64,000 nucleotides of DNA from Bog-473 sp963783965 (GCA_963783965.1 CAWAPQ010000013.1:496001-560000); one strand, 5' to 3'; positions 51,209 to 60,319 are shown, counted from the stretch's first letter. Notes: a model not told the origin generated them from the letters alone. Numbers and translations are program-made.

Positions 51209-52486
51209 ATGAGTGAGTTCGAGAAGGCCAACTTCATCACGGATCGGGCGATCCAGAATGATCCGTACCCCTACTTCGACTGGGTGCGGGAGCAAGGACC
51301 GGTGTGGCGGGAACCGCACTTCGGCATGTACATGATCACCGGGCATCCCGAGGCCATGGCGATCTACGGCGATCCGGCGACCTTCCCCGAGAACGATGTG
51401 CCGTCCGGGACCTTCTCCTCGTGCAACGTCGTCTGCGGGTCATTCGTCAAGTTCTCCGCACCACTGGAGGGCGACGATGTCAGTGACATCATCGTGAAGT
51501 ACCGCGACGAGTTGCCGTTCAGCGACCAGCTGCCCTCGTTCGACCCGCCCAACCACACGGCACACCGCCATCTCCTCATGCGGCTCATCACACCGAAGCG
51601 CCTCAAGGAGAACGAGGACTTCATGTGGCAGTTCGCCGACCGCCTGATCGACGGCTTCTTCGAAGACGGCTCGTTCGAGATGGTCGGCTCGTACGCAGAG
51701 CCGTTCACCCTCACGGTCATCGCCGACCTCGAGGGCGTGCCCGAATCCGACCACTCCCTTTTCCGCGAGCGGCTGTCGACCGCCCACCAGGACGTAGGCC
51801 ACAAGCCGCTCGAGTTCCTCTACGAGCGGTTCAACGACTACGTGGAGGATCGCCGCCGCGTCCCGCGCAACGACGTCCTGACCGGACTGGCGACTGCGAC
51901 CTTCCCGGACGGCTCGACTCCCGAGGCCAAGGATGCCGCCCTCATTGCCGCCAATCTCTTCGCCGGGGGCCAGGAGACCACCGTGCGCCTGCTGTCCTTC
52001 GCCCTGCGGATGCTGGGCGAGCGACCCGACCTCCAGGCGAGCGTGCGGGAAGACCGCGCGCGGATCCCCAACTTCATTGAGGAGACCCTTCGGCTCGAGA
52101 GTCCGCTGCGCACGCAGTTCCGGATGGCCCGCGTCGCCACGCAGCTCGGCGGTGTCGACATCCCGGCGGGTGCCTCCCTCATGCTGATCCCCGGTGCGTG
52201 CAACCGGGACCCCCGGGTGTTCGACAATCCCGACGAGTTCGACATCGACCGTCCGAACGCGCGTCAGCACATTGCGTTCGGGCACGGGATCCACACCTGC
52301 GCCGGGGCTCCCCTGGCGCGGACCGAGGGTCGGGTCACCATCAACCGCTTCCTCGATCGCACGGCCCACATCGCGATTTCGGAGGAGCACCACGGTCCGG
52401 CGGGCGCCCGGCACTACGACTACCTCCCGACCTTCTTCCTGCGGGGCCTCCAACGCCTCAACCTCGAGTTCACACCGGTCAGCTGA
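51209..52486 (+). CDS. Cytochrome P450 (TPKRLKENE paralogue 3)
   Basis: A 425-residue P450: GGQETT at about 253-258, E292/R295 and haem Cys364 in FGHGIHTCAGAPLA. It shares ITPKRLKENEDFMW, FSSCNVVCG and EEHHGPAGAR with the P450s at 11.6 and 18.0 kb, but has a small insert before FSSCN. GGAGG lies upstream of the ATG. With the ferredoxin, SDR and Rieske genes it forms the third copy of the oxygenase module. Confidence 0.95.
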   Translation: MSEFEKANFITDRAIQNDPYPYFDWVREQGPVWREPHFGMYMITGHPEAMAIYGDPATFPENDVPSGTFSSCNVVCGSFVKFSAPLEGDDVSDIIVKYRDELPFSDQLPSFDPPNHTAHRHLLMRLITPKRLKENEDFMWQFADRLIDGFFEDGSFEMVGSYAEPFTLTVIADLEGVPESDHSLFRERLSTAHQDVGHKPLEFLYERFNDYVEDRRRVPRNDVLTGLATATFPDGSTPEAKDAALIAANLFAGGQETTVRLLSFALRMLGERPDLQASVREDRARIPNFIEETLRLESPLRTQFRMARVATQLGGVDIPAGASLMLIPGACNRDPRVFDNPDEFDIDRPNARQHIAFGHGIHTCAGAPLARTEGRVTINRFLDRTAHIAISEEHHGPAGARHYDYLPTFFLRGLQRLNLEFTPVS

Positions 52487-52509
52487 GGAGCATGGCCCGG
52501 CAGCGCACG

Positions 52510-53319
52510 TCAGGACGGAGAGGTGCCCCCGCCCTCCGGGGGCCGCAGCGTCGACATGATCAGCTTCGTCTGCGCGTAGGGCGGGCCTGCCGTGGTCCCG
52601 CCGTCGATTGGGAGCACGATGCCGGTCACCTGCGCCGCACGGTCGCTGGACAGCCAGACGACGGCGTTGGCCACGTCCTCCGGTTGCGCCTCCCGCTCCA
52701 GCGGCTGCATGTAGCGCAGGACCGGACCCATCTCGTAGGTCGTGATGCCCGTCCGGATGTGCGCCGGGGTCAGGCAGTTGACCCTGATGCCGTAGGGCGC
52801 CAGGTCGATGGCCATGCACTTGCTGGCGTGGGCGATGGCCGCCTTGGACGCCCGGTAGGAGATCATGCCCGTGCCGGCGTTGATGGCGGCGATGGATGCG
52901 TTGTTGATGATCGATCCCCCGCCGTGGTCCTTCATGTACCGCGCCGCGCGCTGCGAGCCGACGATCACGCCGAACAGGTTCACGTTCATGATGCGCGAGA
53001 AGTCCTGGAGATCGTCGGGCAGGAACCGCTTGAGCGGGCTCCCGATCCCGGCATTGTTGAACATGATGTCCAAGCCGCCGAACCGCTCCACGGCGAAATC
53101 GACCAGCGCCTGGACCTGGTCCGCCTCGCTGACGTCCGTCTGCTTGAAGGCGGCCGCGTCCCCGATGCTGTCAGCCAGCTCCCGTCCGGCCTCTGCATCG
53201 ATGTCGCCGATCACCACGCCGGCTCCTTCGGCGACGAGCAATTGGGCCGTGGCCTTCCCGATGCCGCCTGCGCCACCGGTGACAACGGCCACTTTTCCTT
53301 CGAGCTCCAGCGTCTGCAT
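52510..53319 (-). CDS. Short-chain dehydrogenase/reductase
   Basis: A 269-residue classical SDR: TGGAGGIG at about 15-22, NNAGIGSPL, Ser in NNASIAAIN, active-site SYRASKAAI, and IDGGTTAG near the end with a longer C-terminal tail. It is not a close copy of the other SDRs. It is convergent with the P450 and divergent from the Rieske gene, with the type 2 palindrome just before its start. Confidence 0.92.
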   Translation of the reverse strand: MQTLELEGKVAVVTGGAGGIGKATAQLLVAEGAGVVIGDIDAEAGRELADSIGDAAAFKQTDVSEADQVQALVDFAVERFGGLDIMFNNAGIGSPLKRFLPDDLQDFSRIMNVNLFGVIVGSQRAARYMKDHGGGSIINNASIAAINAGTGMISYRASKAAIAHASKCMAIDLAPYGIRVNCLTPAHIRTGITTYEMGPVLRYMQPLEREAQPEDVANAVVWLSSDRAAQVTGIVLPIDGGTTAGPPYAQTKLIMSTLRPPEGGGTSPS

Positions 53320-53325
53320 GCCATG

Positions 53326-53345
53326 ACACTACGGTCTCGTAGCAA
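53326..53345. promoter_or_regulatory. Shared palindrome type 2, site B (CTACG-N4-CGTAGCAA)
   Basis: ACACTACGGTCTCGTAGCAA has perfect inner arms CTACG/CGTAG and the same CGTAGCAA right half as site A. It lies between the divergent SDR and Rieske genes. Confidence 0.6.
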
Positions 53346-53419
53346 ATGGTGCAGGCGTGCTTCGGCCGCGGCTGCACGACGGGGGCTCGGGTGCACCGCA
53401 CGAAGGTGAGGACCACGCC

Positions 53420-54781
53420 GTGACCCTTGACCACCACCACTCACCCCTCGGCGTCCCCCACGGGGTCGAGGTCCCCGACCGGATCCCCAAGGAGCGCTAC
53501 TTCGACCCCGGGTTCTTCGCCCTGGAGGCCGAGCGCCTGTGGCCCCGGGTGTGGCAGATGGCCTGTCGGCTCGAAGAGATCCCCGCGGTGCGCGACTTCG
53601 TCGAGTACGAGATCTTGGACCGCTCCGTCGTGGTGGTACGCACCGCCGACGACGAGGTGCGCGCCTTCGAGAACTCGTGCCGCCACCGCGGCGTCAAGGT
53701 CATAGAGGGCCGCGGCACCCTCAAGAGTGGCTTCACCTGTCCCTTCCACGGCTGGTGCTACGGCCTCGACGGGGCCAACACCTTTGTCTCGAAGGCCAGG
53801 TCCTTCTCGGCGCACAACCTCGAGAAGGGCGACATCGACCTGGTCCCGGTGCGCTGCGAGGTCTGGGGCGGCTGCGCCTGGATCAACCAGGACCCCTCCG
53901 CCCCGCCCTTGCGTGACTGCATTGAGCCCTTCGCCTCCATCTGTGACGCCTGGAAGGTCGAGGCCATGCGCACCGAGTGGTGGCACGCCTTCAGGCTCCC
54001 GGCCAACTGGAAGCTGGCCCAAGAGGCCTTCTTGGAGCAGTACCACGTGATCGAGACCCATCCCGAGCTGGTCATCCCCGAGCGCTTCGCCCCGAAGGAT
54101 CCGGGCTCCTTCGACCCCGCCGTCTTCGTCGACGCCGAGCTGCACTATCTGCGCGTCATGAGCGAAGGCATGGCCGGCATGGTCCATGCCAACGACGTGG
54201 CCGTGGCCGAGCGCCAGCGCACCATTGCGCTGAGCAGCGACCCCCAAGAGGCCATGGAGACCTGGCACCGCACGCTCAACGACGCCGTGGTGGTCTGGCA
54301 CAGCGAGAGGGGCTCGACCATCCCCGACCTCAACGAGCTCGTCGCCCAGGGCATCGGCGAGACGATGTACTACTGCTTCCCCCACTACTTCGTGCTCCCC
54401 ATGTACTCGAGTGCCAGCGCGTATCGGTTCCGGCCCCTGGGACCAGAAGAGACCGTCATGGAGATCTGGTCCCTCACCCGCTACCCCCAAGGTCAAGAGC
54501 CCAAAGCTCCCGGCCCACCGGAGGTCTGGGCCCACGACGACCCGAGGGTCCCGCCCATCCCGACCCAGGACTTCTCCAACCTGCCCCGCCAGCAGAAGGG
54601 CCTGCACAACAACGGCTTCGAGTACATGCGGCTCTCAGAGGGCATCGAAGGAGGCATCGCCAACTTCGAGCGCACCCTCGACGGCTACCTGGCCGGGCTC
54701 TCCGACGACCGGCTCGCCCCGGCGCTGCGTGCGATCAACCTCAACCCCTTGGAGCGGCCCGTGGTCGATCTGGGGTTCTGA
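53420..54781 (+). CDS. Rieske non-haem iron oxygenase, alpha subunit (paralogue 2)
   Basis: A 453-residue oxygenase with Rieske ligands C87, H89, C107 and H110 and catalytic-iron histidines H209 and H214 in QYHVIETH. Apart from a nine-residue longer N-terminus with a HHH run it is nearly collinear with the 19.8 kb protein, and both end NPLERPVVDLGF. GTG 53420 has GGTGAGG about eight bases upstream. No CMD or NTF2 partner is beside this copy. Confidence 0.94.
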   Translation: MTLDHHHSPLGVPHGVEVPDRIPKERYFDPGFFALEAERLWPRVWQMACRLEEIPAVRDFVEYEILDRSVVVVRTADDEVRAFENSCRHRGVKVIEGRGTLKSGFTCPFHGWCYGLDGANTFVSKARSFSAHNLEKGDIDLVPVRCEVWGGCAWINQDPSAPPLRDCIEPFASICDAWKVEAMRTEWWHAFRLPANWKLAQEAFLEQYHVIETHPELVIPERFAPKDPGSFDPAVFVDAELHYLRVMSEGMAGMVHANDVAVAERQRTIALSSDPQEAMETWHRTLNDAVVVWHSERGSTIPDLNELVAQGIGETMYYCFPHYFVLPMYSSASAYRFRPLGPEETVMEIWSLTRYPQGQEPKAPGPPEVWAHDDPRVPPIPTQDFSNLPRQQKGLHNNGFEYMRLSEGIEGGIANFERTLDGYLAGLSDDRLAPALRAINLNPLERPVVDLGF

Positions 54782-54859
54782 CGGGGGGCGTTCGCAGACG
54801 CGGTCGGCGGCTCCTCCCTTTACATTGGACCGGGAGAAGAGGTTCGAGAGGAGTCGACC

Positions 54860-55306
54860 ATGGCCAAAGTGCTCTACACGGCGCAGGCTCACGTCACCGG
54901 TGGACGCGAGAAGGGACACGGGGTCACCAGCGACGGGGCACTGGACGTCCAGCTGCGCACGCCGACCGAAATGGGAGGTGCCGGGGGAGGGACGAACCCG
55001 GAACAGCTGTTCGCCGTGGGCTATGCCGCCTGCTTCGAGGGGGCGCTCGGGGTGGTGGGGCGCCGGGAGAAGGTGGAGCTCGGTGAGGTCTCCATCGATT
55101 CGGAGGTCGGATTGATCACCACCGAGACACGCGGGTTCAACGTCGCCGTGACACTCAACGTCTCGCTCCCGGGCATCGCCGACGCCGCCCGTGCCGTCGC
55201 CATCGTCGCCGCGGCGCACGAGGTCTGCCCCTACTCCAACGCCACCCGCGGCAACGTCGAGGTGACCCTGACGGCCAACGGCAGCGCGGTGCCTCCCTCG
55301 GCGTGA
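54860..55306 (+). CDS. Organic hydroperoxide reductase, Ohr/OsmC family
   Basis: A 148-residue thiol peroxidase. Ohr features are the N-terminal AKVLYTAQAHVTGGREKG, the first catalytic Cys in GYAACFEGAL and the second in HEVCPYSNATRGN. It reduces lipid and organic hydroperoxides, a by-product risk of uncoupled oxygenases. GAGAGGAG precedes the ATG. It probably has its own promoter in the 78 bases after the Rieske gene. Confidence 0.93.
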   Translation: MAKVLYTAQAHVTGGREKGHGVTSDGALDVQLRTPTEMGGAGGGTNPEQLFAVGYAACFEGALGVVGRREKVELGEVSIDSEVGLITTETRGFNVAVTLNVSLPGIADAARAVAIVAAAHEVCPYSNATRGNVEVTLTANGSAVPPSA

Positions 55307-55377
55307 ACATGCCGTGACCTAACCTCGGCCACCATGGCGCGGTCAGCTGGCCTGGTGGCGGAAACCGCTCGGATCTG

Positions 55378-56937
55378 ATGGACCGCCGCACCTTTCTGCG
55401 CGGGGCCACCCTGATCGGATCCGGAGTGATCGCCGGCGCGGCTGCGGCCGGGTGTTCGAGCTCGAGTGACCATGTCGCAAGCGGCGGCGGTACCTCCACA
55501 TCCACCACAGAGCACGGCCGACCCGATTGGTCGAAGCTTGCCGCATCGCTCACCGGAACACTGTTCCTCCCCACCGACAGTGGATACGCCGCAGCAGGTC
55601 ACCTCTACAACTCCGTCTACGCGCAACAGGCGGCCGCGATCGCCCAGTGCCGATCTCCCAGCGATGTCCAGCGCTGCGTCGCCTTCGCCCGGGACTCCGA
55701 CGTGCAGGTGGCGGCGCGTTCGGGCGGCCATAGCTACGCCGCCTACTCGTCCTGCCCCGGCCTGGTCGTCGACGTCACGAACATGGACCGGGTCTCCGCG
55801 GGCGGAACCGGTGGCGGCGGGCAGAGGTTGGCCACGGTGGGAGCCGGCACGGTCCTGATCGACGTCTACAGCCAGCTGGCGGAGCAGGGCCTCCTCCTGC
55901 CGGGTGGCTCGTGTCCGACGGTCGGCATCGCCGGCCTGGCGCTGGGCGGCGGGGTCGGTGTCTTCTCCCGGGCCTACGGGCTCACGTGCGATCAACTCCA
56001 GACCGTCGAGATCGTGACGGCGGACGGCGTGCTCCACCGGTGCGGACCGGCTGACGACGAGGACCTGTACTGGGCCTGCCGGGGCGGGGGCGGAGGCAAC
56101 TTCGGCGTGGTGACGGCGTTCGGTTTCCGCACCCACCCCATCCCCGCCGCGATCACCCTCTTCACGCTGGAGTGGCCCTGGGGCGCCGCCGGCGACGTGC
56201 TGAATGCCTGGCTCCACTTCATCCCGTCAGCGCCCGACGAGCTCTGGGCCAACTGCCAGCTCTACAGCAGCGGCACCGTCGGGGGAGGCCTCGTCAAGGT
56301 GACGGGCGTGTTCGTCGGTTCGGTGAACGCGTGCAACGCTGCGCTGAGCCCGCTCACTGCGGCGGTGAGCGATGCCACGACCTACCGGTTCGTCGGCCCG
56401 GAGGACTACCTGACGGCCACCATGATTGAAGCCGGGTGCGAGGGCGAGCCGGTGGCCCAGTGCGCCGCTCCCGCCCAGTCGCCGTTCGTCGCCAAGTCGT
56501 CCTACGTCGGCGGCGCGCTGCCCGAGAGTGCCGTCGGCGCCATCACATCGGCCCTGTCGTCCTTCCCGGCCTCGCTGCCCGGTGGCGGCGCCGGCGTCGT
56601 CTTCGACGGCTACGGCGGGATGATCAACACGGTTGGGGCGAGCGACACCGCCTTCGTCCACCGCTCGGCGGTCTCGTGTGCCCAGTACTCCGTCACCTAT
56701 CCGGGCGCCCCGCCGACGCAAGGTCAGAGATCGGCGGCTGCCGCGTGGCTCGACCACGTGCAGCATGCATTCGCGCCCGTGACCCAGGGCTCGTACCAGA
56801 ACTACATCGACCCCACGTTGCCCGACTGGCCGCAGGCGTATTACGGATCGAACCTGTCCCGACTCCAGCAGGTCAAGCGGGCCCACGACCCCGACGACGT
56901 CTTCCATTTCGCGCAGTCGATCCCCATCCCGTCCTGA
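55378..56937 (+). CDS. Tat-exported flavin lipoprotein of the berberine-bridge-enzyme family
   Basis: A 519-residue FAD oxidase of the VAO/BBE fold. The N-terminus RRTFLRG is a Tat motif followed by a hydrophobic stretch and a lipobox ending at Cys26 (AAGC). The double flavin link of BBE enzymes is kept: His118 in SGGHSYAAY and Cys179 in GGSCPTVGIAG. The C-terminal BBE domain reads QNYIDPTLPDWPQAYYG. It would oxidise a sugar, alkaloid or phenolic substrate at the cell surface with O2. The fold needs cofactor loading before export, which fits Tat. Confidence 0.92.
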   Translation: MDRRTFLRGATLIGSGVIAGAAAAGCSSSSDHVASGGGTSTSTTEHGRPDWSKLAASLTGTLFLPTDSGYAAAGHLYNSVYAQQAAAIAQCRSPSDVQRCVAFARDSDVQVAARSGGHSYAAYSSCPGLVVDVTNMDRVSAGGTGGGGQRLATVGAGTVLIDVYSQLAEQGLLLPGGSCPTVGIAGLALGGGVGVFSRAYGLTCDQLQTVEIVTADGVLHRCGPADDEDLYWACRGGGGGNFGVVTAFGFRTHPIPAAITLFTLEWPWGAAGDVLNAWLHFIPSAPDELWANCQLYSSGTVGGGLVKVTGVFVGSVNACNAALSPLTAAVSDATTYRFVGPEDYLTATMIEAGCEGEPVAQCAAPAQSPFVAKSSYVGGALPESAVGAITSALSSFPASLPGGGAGVVFDGYGGMINTVGASDTAFVHRSAVSCAQYSVTYPGAPPTQGQRSAAAAWLDHVQHAFAPVTQGSYQNYIDPTLPDWPQAYYGSNLSRLQQVKRAHDPDDVFHFAQSIPIPS

Positions 56938-56948
56938 ACCACGAGGGA

Positions 56949-56964
56949 GGCCGTCGACGCGGCC
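56949..56964. terminator. Hairpin GGCCG-N6-CGGCC between convergent genes
   Basis: A perfect five-base stem in the 42-base gap between the BBE and binding-protein stops. It may help end both transcripts; no T-tract. Confidence 0.3.
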
Positions 56965-56979
56965 AGTCCACAGCCCTGC

Positions 56980-58725
56980 TCAGGAAGCGATGCTCCAGTC
57001 CTCGGCGTTCCAGGTGACGCCCACGCTCGAGGTGTTCGGCAACACGCCCTTCAGGCTGTTCGACCAGGCATAGAACTGCGGCGTCTGGTACAGCGGGAGC
57101 GTCACCATGGTCCGCCACAAAATGGCGTCGGCCTGGTTGTAATCCCCCACCTCCGTCGCGGTGGTCGCTGCCGCCGAGCCCTTGCTCATCAGGGCATCGA
57201 CCTGCGCGTTGGCCGAGTGGGTCCAATTGAACCCGCACATGTTGCTGTTCGTGTAGGAGCAGTAGATGGGCTGGTTACCCGAGACGAACGGTGTCGTGGT
57301 CCAGGCGAACTCGGCAATCTGGTACGACCCATTGGGCAGGTTGTTCCCGAAGGTGTTGGCGTCGTAGTTCTGAATGGTGATCTTGATCCCGATTGCCTTC
57401 ATCTGGGCTTGGAAGAGGACCTCCGTCGACGAACGGATGCTGTTGCCCGACGTCGACTGAATGGTGAAGGTCAGGTCCTTGCCCTTCTGCGGGCCGAAAT
57501 TGGGCTGGACATAGCCGTCGGAGCCCTTCTTGAAGCCCGCCTGCTGCAGCAGGCGGCGCGACGCGCCGGGGGAATAGGCGTAGGCGGTCCCGGCATAGCC
57601 CTTCTGGGAGGGCACCAGCATGCGGCTGCCCAGCGGGGTGATGCCCTTGCTGATCTGGCCGACCGTGCGGGCGATGATCGACTGGCGGTTCACGCCGTGG
57701 GCGATCGCCTCACGGACCGGGAGCTTGGCGAGGTACGGATCGGCCTGGTTGAAGTCGAAGTGCTCGAACTCCAGTCCCGGCACCGTCACCTTTGTCGTGT
57801 TCGGCACCTGATTGGCCGTCTGCACGATGGAGAGGTTCGCTGACGAGGGGTTGATGATGGAGACCTCTTTGTTCTGGAGGGCAGGCACCAGCTGGTTGTC
57901 GTCGGAGAAAAACTGGAAGACGAGCGTCTTGAGCTTGGCCGGCTTCGCCCAGTAGGTCGGATTGCGGGTCAGCACGACCGACTGGTTGGCCTTCGCGCTT
58001 TGAATCTTGAACCAGCTCCCCGAAATGACCTGGGCCGGGCCGGTGAAGCCGGTGTTCCAACCGACCGTCCGCGCGACATGCGCCGGGACGATGTTGGTGA
58101 AGAGGCTGCGCCAGTCGGCGAACGAAGGCTTGAAGGTCACGGTGACCGTGCGGCCGTTCGGACAGAGTCCGACGTTGCGGTCCGCCGCGCTTCCGGGGGT
58201 ACAGGCGGCGCCGCCCGAGGGGTTCGAGCCGACCATGGAGGCGATCTGGCTGTAACCGGCCGTCGAGGCGTCGTCGTAGGCCTGGCCGCCGAGGTCCGTG
58301 TAGGACGGGTTCCCGCTCTGCGCCTCCCAGTTGTAGATGAAGTCGTCCGCGGTGATCGGCGTCCCGTCCGACCACACGGCCTTGGGGTTCAACGTGTAGA
58401 CCACGGTCTGGGGGCTCTGGCCGGTGGCGCGTGCGCTCAGCAGGAGCTGACTGTTCATGACCGGCTGGAGCTTGTTGTTCACGATGAAGGCCTGGGGCCA
58501 CACCATGTTCATGATCTCCTGCAGGGCGATCTCGGACGCGGCGGACGTGTTGATGTTGAAGCCGGCCAGGTCCTCGTCGAGGGCCATCGTGGCCGTTCCG
58601 CCCGACGCCGACGCCCTGTTCGCAGCGCCGCTCGACGCCGGCGTCACGGCGATGACCGACACCGCGACCATCGCGGCCGCCATGAAGGCGAAGACCGATC
58701 GCTGCACGAAGACCCTGAGCGTCAT
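56980..58725 (-). CDS. Secreted oligopeptide-type solute-binding protein (SBP family 5)
   Basis: A 581-residue DppA/OppA-like protein: YTLNPKAVWSDGTPITADDFIYNWEAQ, then FKIQSAKANQSVVLTRNPTYW and the C-terminal peptide-contact region. Signal peptide VFAFMAAAMVAVSVIAVTPA, no lipobox cysteine. No permease or ATPase gene is near. Its start overlaps the stop of a diguanylate-cyclase gene (ATGA), an unusual pairing. Confidence 0.9.
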   Translation of the reverse strand: MTLRVFVQRSVFAFMAAAMVAVSVIAVTPASSGAANRASASGGTATMALDEDLAGFNINTSAASEIALQEIMNMVWPQAFIVNNKLQPVMNSQLLLSARATGQSPQTVVYTLNPKAVWSDGTPITADDFIYNWEAQSGNPSYTDLGGQAYDDASTAGYSQIASMVGSNPSGGAACTPGSAADRNVGLCPNGRTVTVTFKPSFADWRSLFTNIVPAHVARTVGWNTGFTGPAQVISGSWFKIQSAKANQSVVLTRNPTYWAKPAKLKTLVFQFFSDDNQLVPALQNKEVSIINPSSANLSIVQTANQVPNTTKVTVPGLEFEHFDFNQADPYLAKLPVREAIAHGVNRQSIIARTVGQISKGITPLGSRMLVPSQKGYAGTAYAYSPGASRRLLQQAGFKKGSDGYVQPNFGPQKGKDLTFTIQSTSGNSIRSSTEVLFQAQMKAIGIKITIQNYDANTFGNNLPNGSYQIAEFAWTTTPFVSGNQPIYCSYTNSNMCGFNWTHSANAQVDALMSKGSAAATTATEVGDYNQADAILWRTMVTLPLYQTPQFYAWSNSLKGVLPNTSSVGVTWNAEDWSIAS

Positions 58726-60131
58726 TCGACCGACTGGAAGTCCGCGTCCAGGAGCGGGATCAGGTCCCCACGACCTTCGGTCGGCGTGACCCCTGCCTCA
58801 CCCTTGGTGTCGTGCAGCACGACGCGATCGCGCCCTTCGTGCTTCGCCTGCAAGAGGGCGTCGTCGGCCCGGCGCAGGATGGCCGCCAGCTCCTCACCCG
58901 GCTCGCATTCGGTGATGCCGAAGCTCACGGTGAACTTGGGGAGCCCGCCGACCGTGATGGCCGCGTCGAGCTGGGAGCGGACGGTGTTCAGGGCCCGGGT
59001 GGCGTCGACCGCCGAGCAGTCCGGGAAGGCGATGGCGAACTCCTCGCCGCCGTAGCGCGATGCCACGTCGCTGGTGCGCAGGGTGTCCCGCAGGACGCGG
59101 GAGAAGAGCCGCAGCGCCCTGTCTCCCGTCTCGTGTCCGTAGGTGTCGTTGAGGACTTTGAAGTGGTCGAGGTCGGCCATGGCCATCGCCACGGGGTGGA
59201 GGTGGGCCGGGATCGCCGCCACCCGCTCGGAGAAGGAGCGCCGGTTGAGCAATCCGGTGAGCGTGTCCGTCGACGCCTGCAGCTGCGTCTCGGCCATGAC
59301 TCGCAGCAGGCCGATGCGCGCCCCGGCCAGCTTGGCCAGCGTGGCCAGGTCGTCGACGTGATCGTCGTCCACTTTCGCTCCCGCCTCACCGGTGGCGTGG
59401 ATCACACCCACCGTGCGGCCCATGATGGAGACGGGCACGCACAGGGCGGAGAGCCGTCCTTCGGGCCGGTTGCGCAGCTTGGGGCAGGCGTCGAGGTGGT
59501 CGCTGTCGGTGAACTCCTGAATTTGCGCCCGGCGCGCCGCCGGGCAGCGATCAGGCGAGTCGACGCCGCAGCTCGGCGGTTTCCCCTCGGGTCCCACGGC
59601 GGCCATGCGGTGCAGGTGCGCGTGACTGTTGTCGGCCAGGAGCAGCTCGGCCGGAGCATCGGGCAACACGGTCGAGAACGACCGCTCAATGACCTCAATG
59701 ACCTCGGGCTCGCCTTCGGCCATGTCGAGTGCGTTGGCCAGGCGGCTCTCGAAGCGCTGGCGCTGCACCTGCGCGTCGCGCACCTGCGCCTGGTGGTCGG
59801 CGTCGGACATGGCGGCGCTCAGCTCGCCGTTCAGCCGCTCGGCGTCGGCGACGGCGCTGCTCAGCTCGGCGTTCAACCCGCGGACCTTCTCGTCGGTCCG
59901 CCGTTGCTGACGCTCGCCGAAGGCGACCAGCACGAAGGCCAGCGGCAACATGAGCGCCATGAGGATGCCCACCGCCACGAGGTCGGCGTAGATGCCCGAG
60001 GCCAGGGCCTGGCCCGCCATCATGCACGGGACGAAGATCAGCCCGAATGCGCCGAGGGCGATGATGGGGCTGATCAGGCGGAAGCGGGCCGACCGCGCGA
60101 CCTCGCCGGACCATTCCTCCTCGGTGACCAT
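58722..60131 (-). CDS. Diguanylate cyclase with two membrane helices and GAF-like domain
   Basis: A 469-residue sensor. Two hydrophobic helices (about 18-45 and 48-70) are followed by a coiled region, a GAF-like domain (about 110-295) and a GGDEF domain ending near 450. The active site is SRYGGEEFAIAF and the inhibitory RxxD site is RTSD five residues before it. It makes c-di-GMP and likely stops when product binds. Cysteines in SCGVDSPDRC and LDACPKL suggest metal or redox sensing in the GAF part. GGGGAGG precedes the ATG. It is divergent from a TetR gene. Confidence 0.92.
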   Translation of the reverse strand: MVTEEEWSGEVARSARFRLISPIIALGAFGLIFVPCMMAGQALASGIYADLVAVGILMALMLPLAFVLVAFGERQQRRTDEKVRGLNAELSSAVADAERLNGELSAAMSDADHQAQVRDAQVQRQRFESRLANALDMAEGEPEVIEVIERSFSTVLPDAPAELLLADNSHAHLHRMAAVGPEGKPPSCGVDSPDRCPAARRAQIQEFTDSDHLDACPKLRNRPEGRLSALCVPVSIMGRTVGVIHATGEAGAKVDDDHVDDLATLAKLAGARIGLLRVMAETQLQASTDTLTGLLNRRSFSERVAAIPAHLHPVAMAMADLDHFKVLNDTYGHETGDRALRLFSRVLRDTLRTSDVASRYGGEEFAIAFPDCSAVDATRALNTVRSQLDAAITVGGLPKFTVSFGITECEPGEELAAILRRADDALLQAKHEGRDRVVLHDTKGEAGVTPTEGRGDLIPLLDADFQSVE

Positions 60132-60303
60132 GTTCCTCTCCCCCTCTGCCGACGCCAACGTCCACTCGACGGGTGGAGGCGGCCGGCGCACGGCGCGACC
60201 ATTGGGTGTCGACTGACTGGAACACGATCTTTAGGCCGGGAAGAGGGGTTGCCACAGTTGCCTGGTCACCGCCCGGACGGCAAAGGATTCTGATCAGTAT
60301 CCA

Positions 60304-60317
60304 ATACCGTTCGGAAT
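60304..60317. promoter_or_regulatory. Candidate TetR operator ATACCG-TT-CGGAAT
   Basis: Arms match at five of six positions. It overlaps the space between the -35 and -10 region of the TetR gene, as an autoregulatory operator would, and lies in the divergent promoter of the diguanylate cyclase. Confidence 0.5.
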
Positions 60318-60319
60318 GC

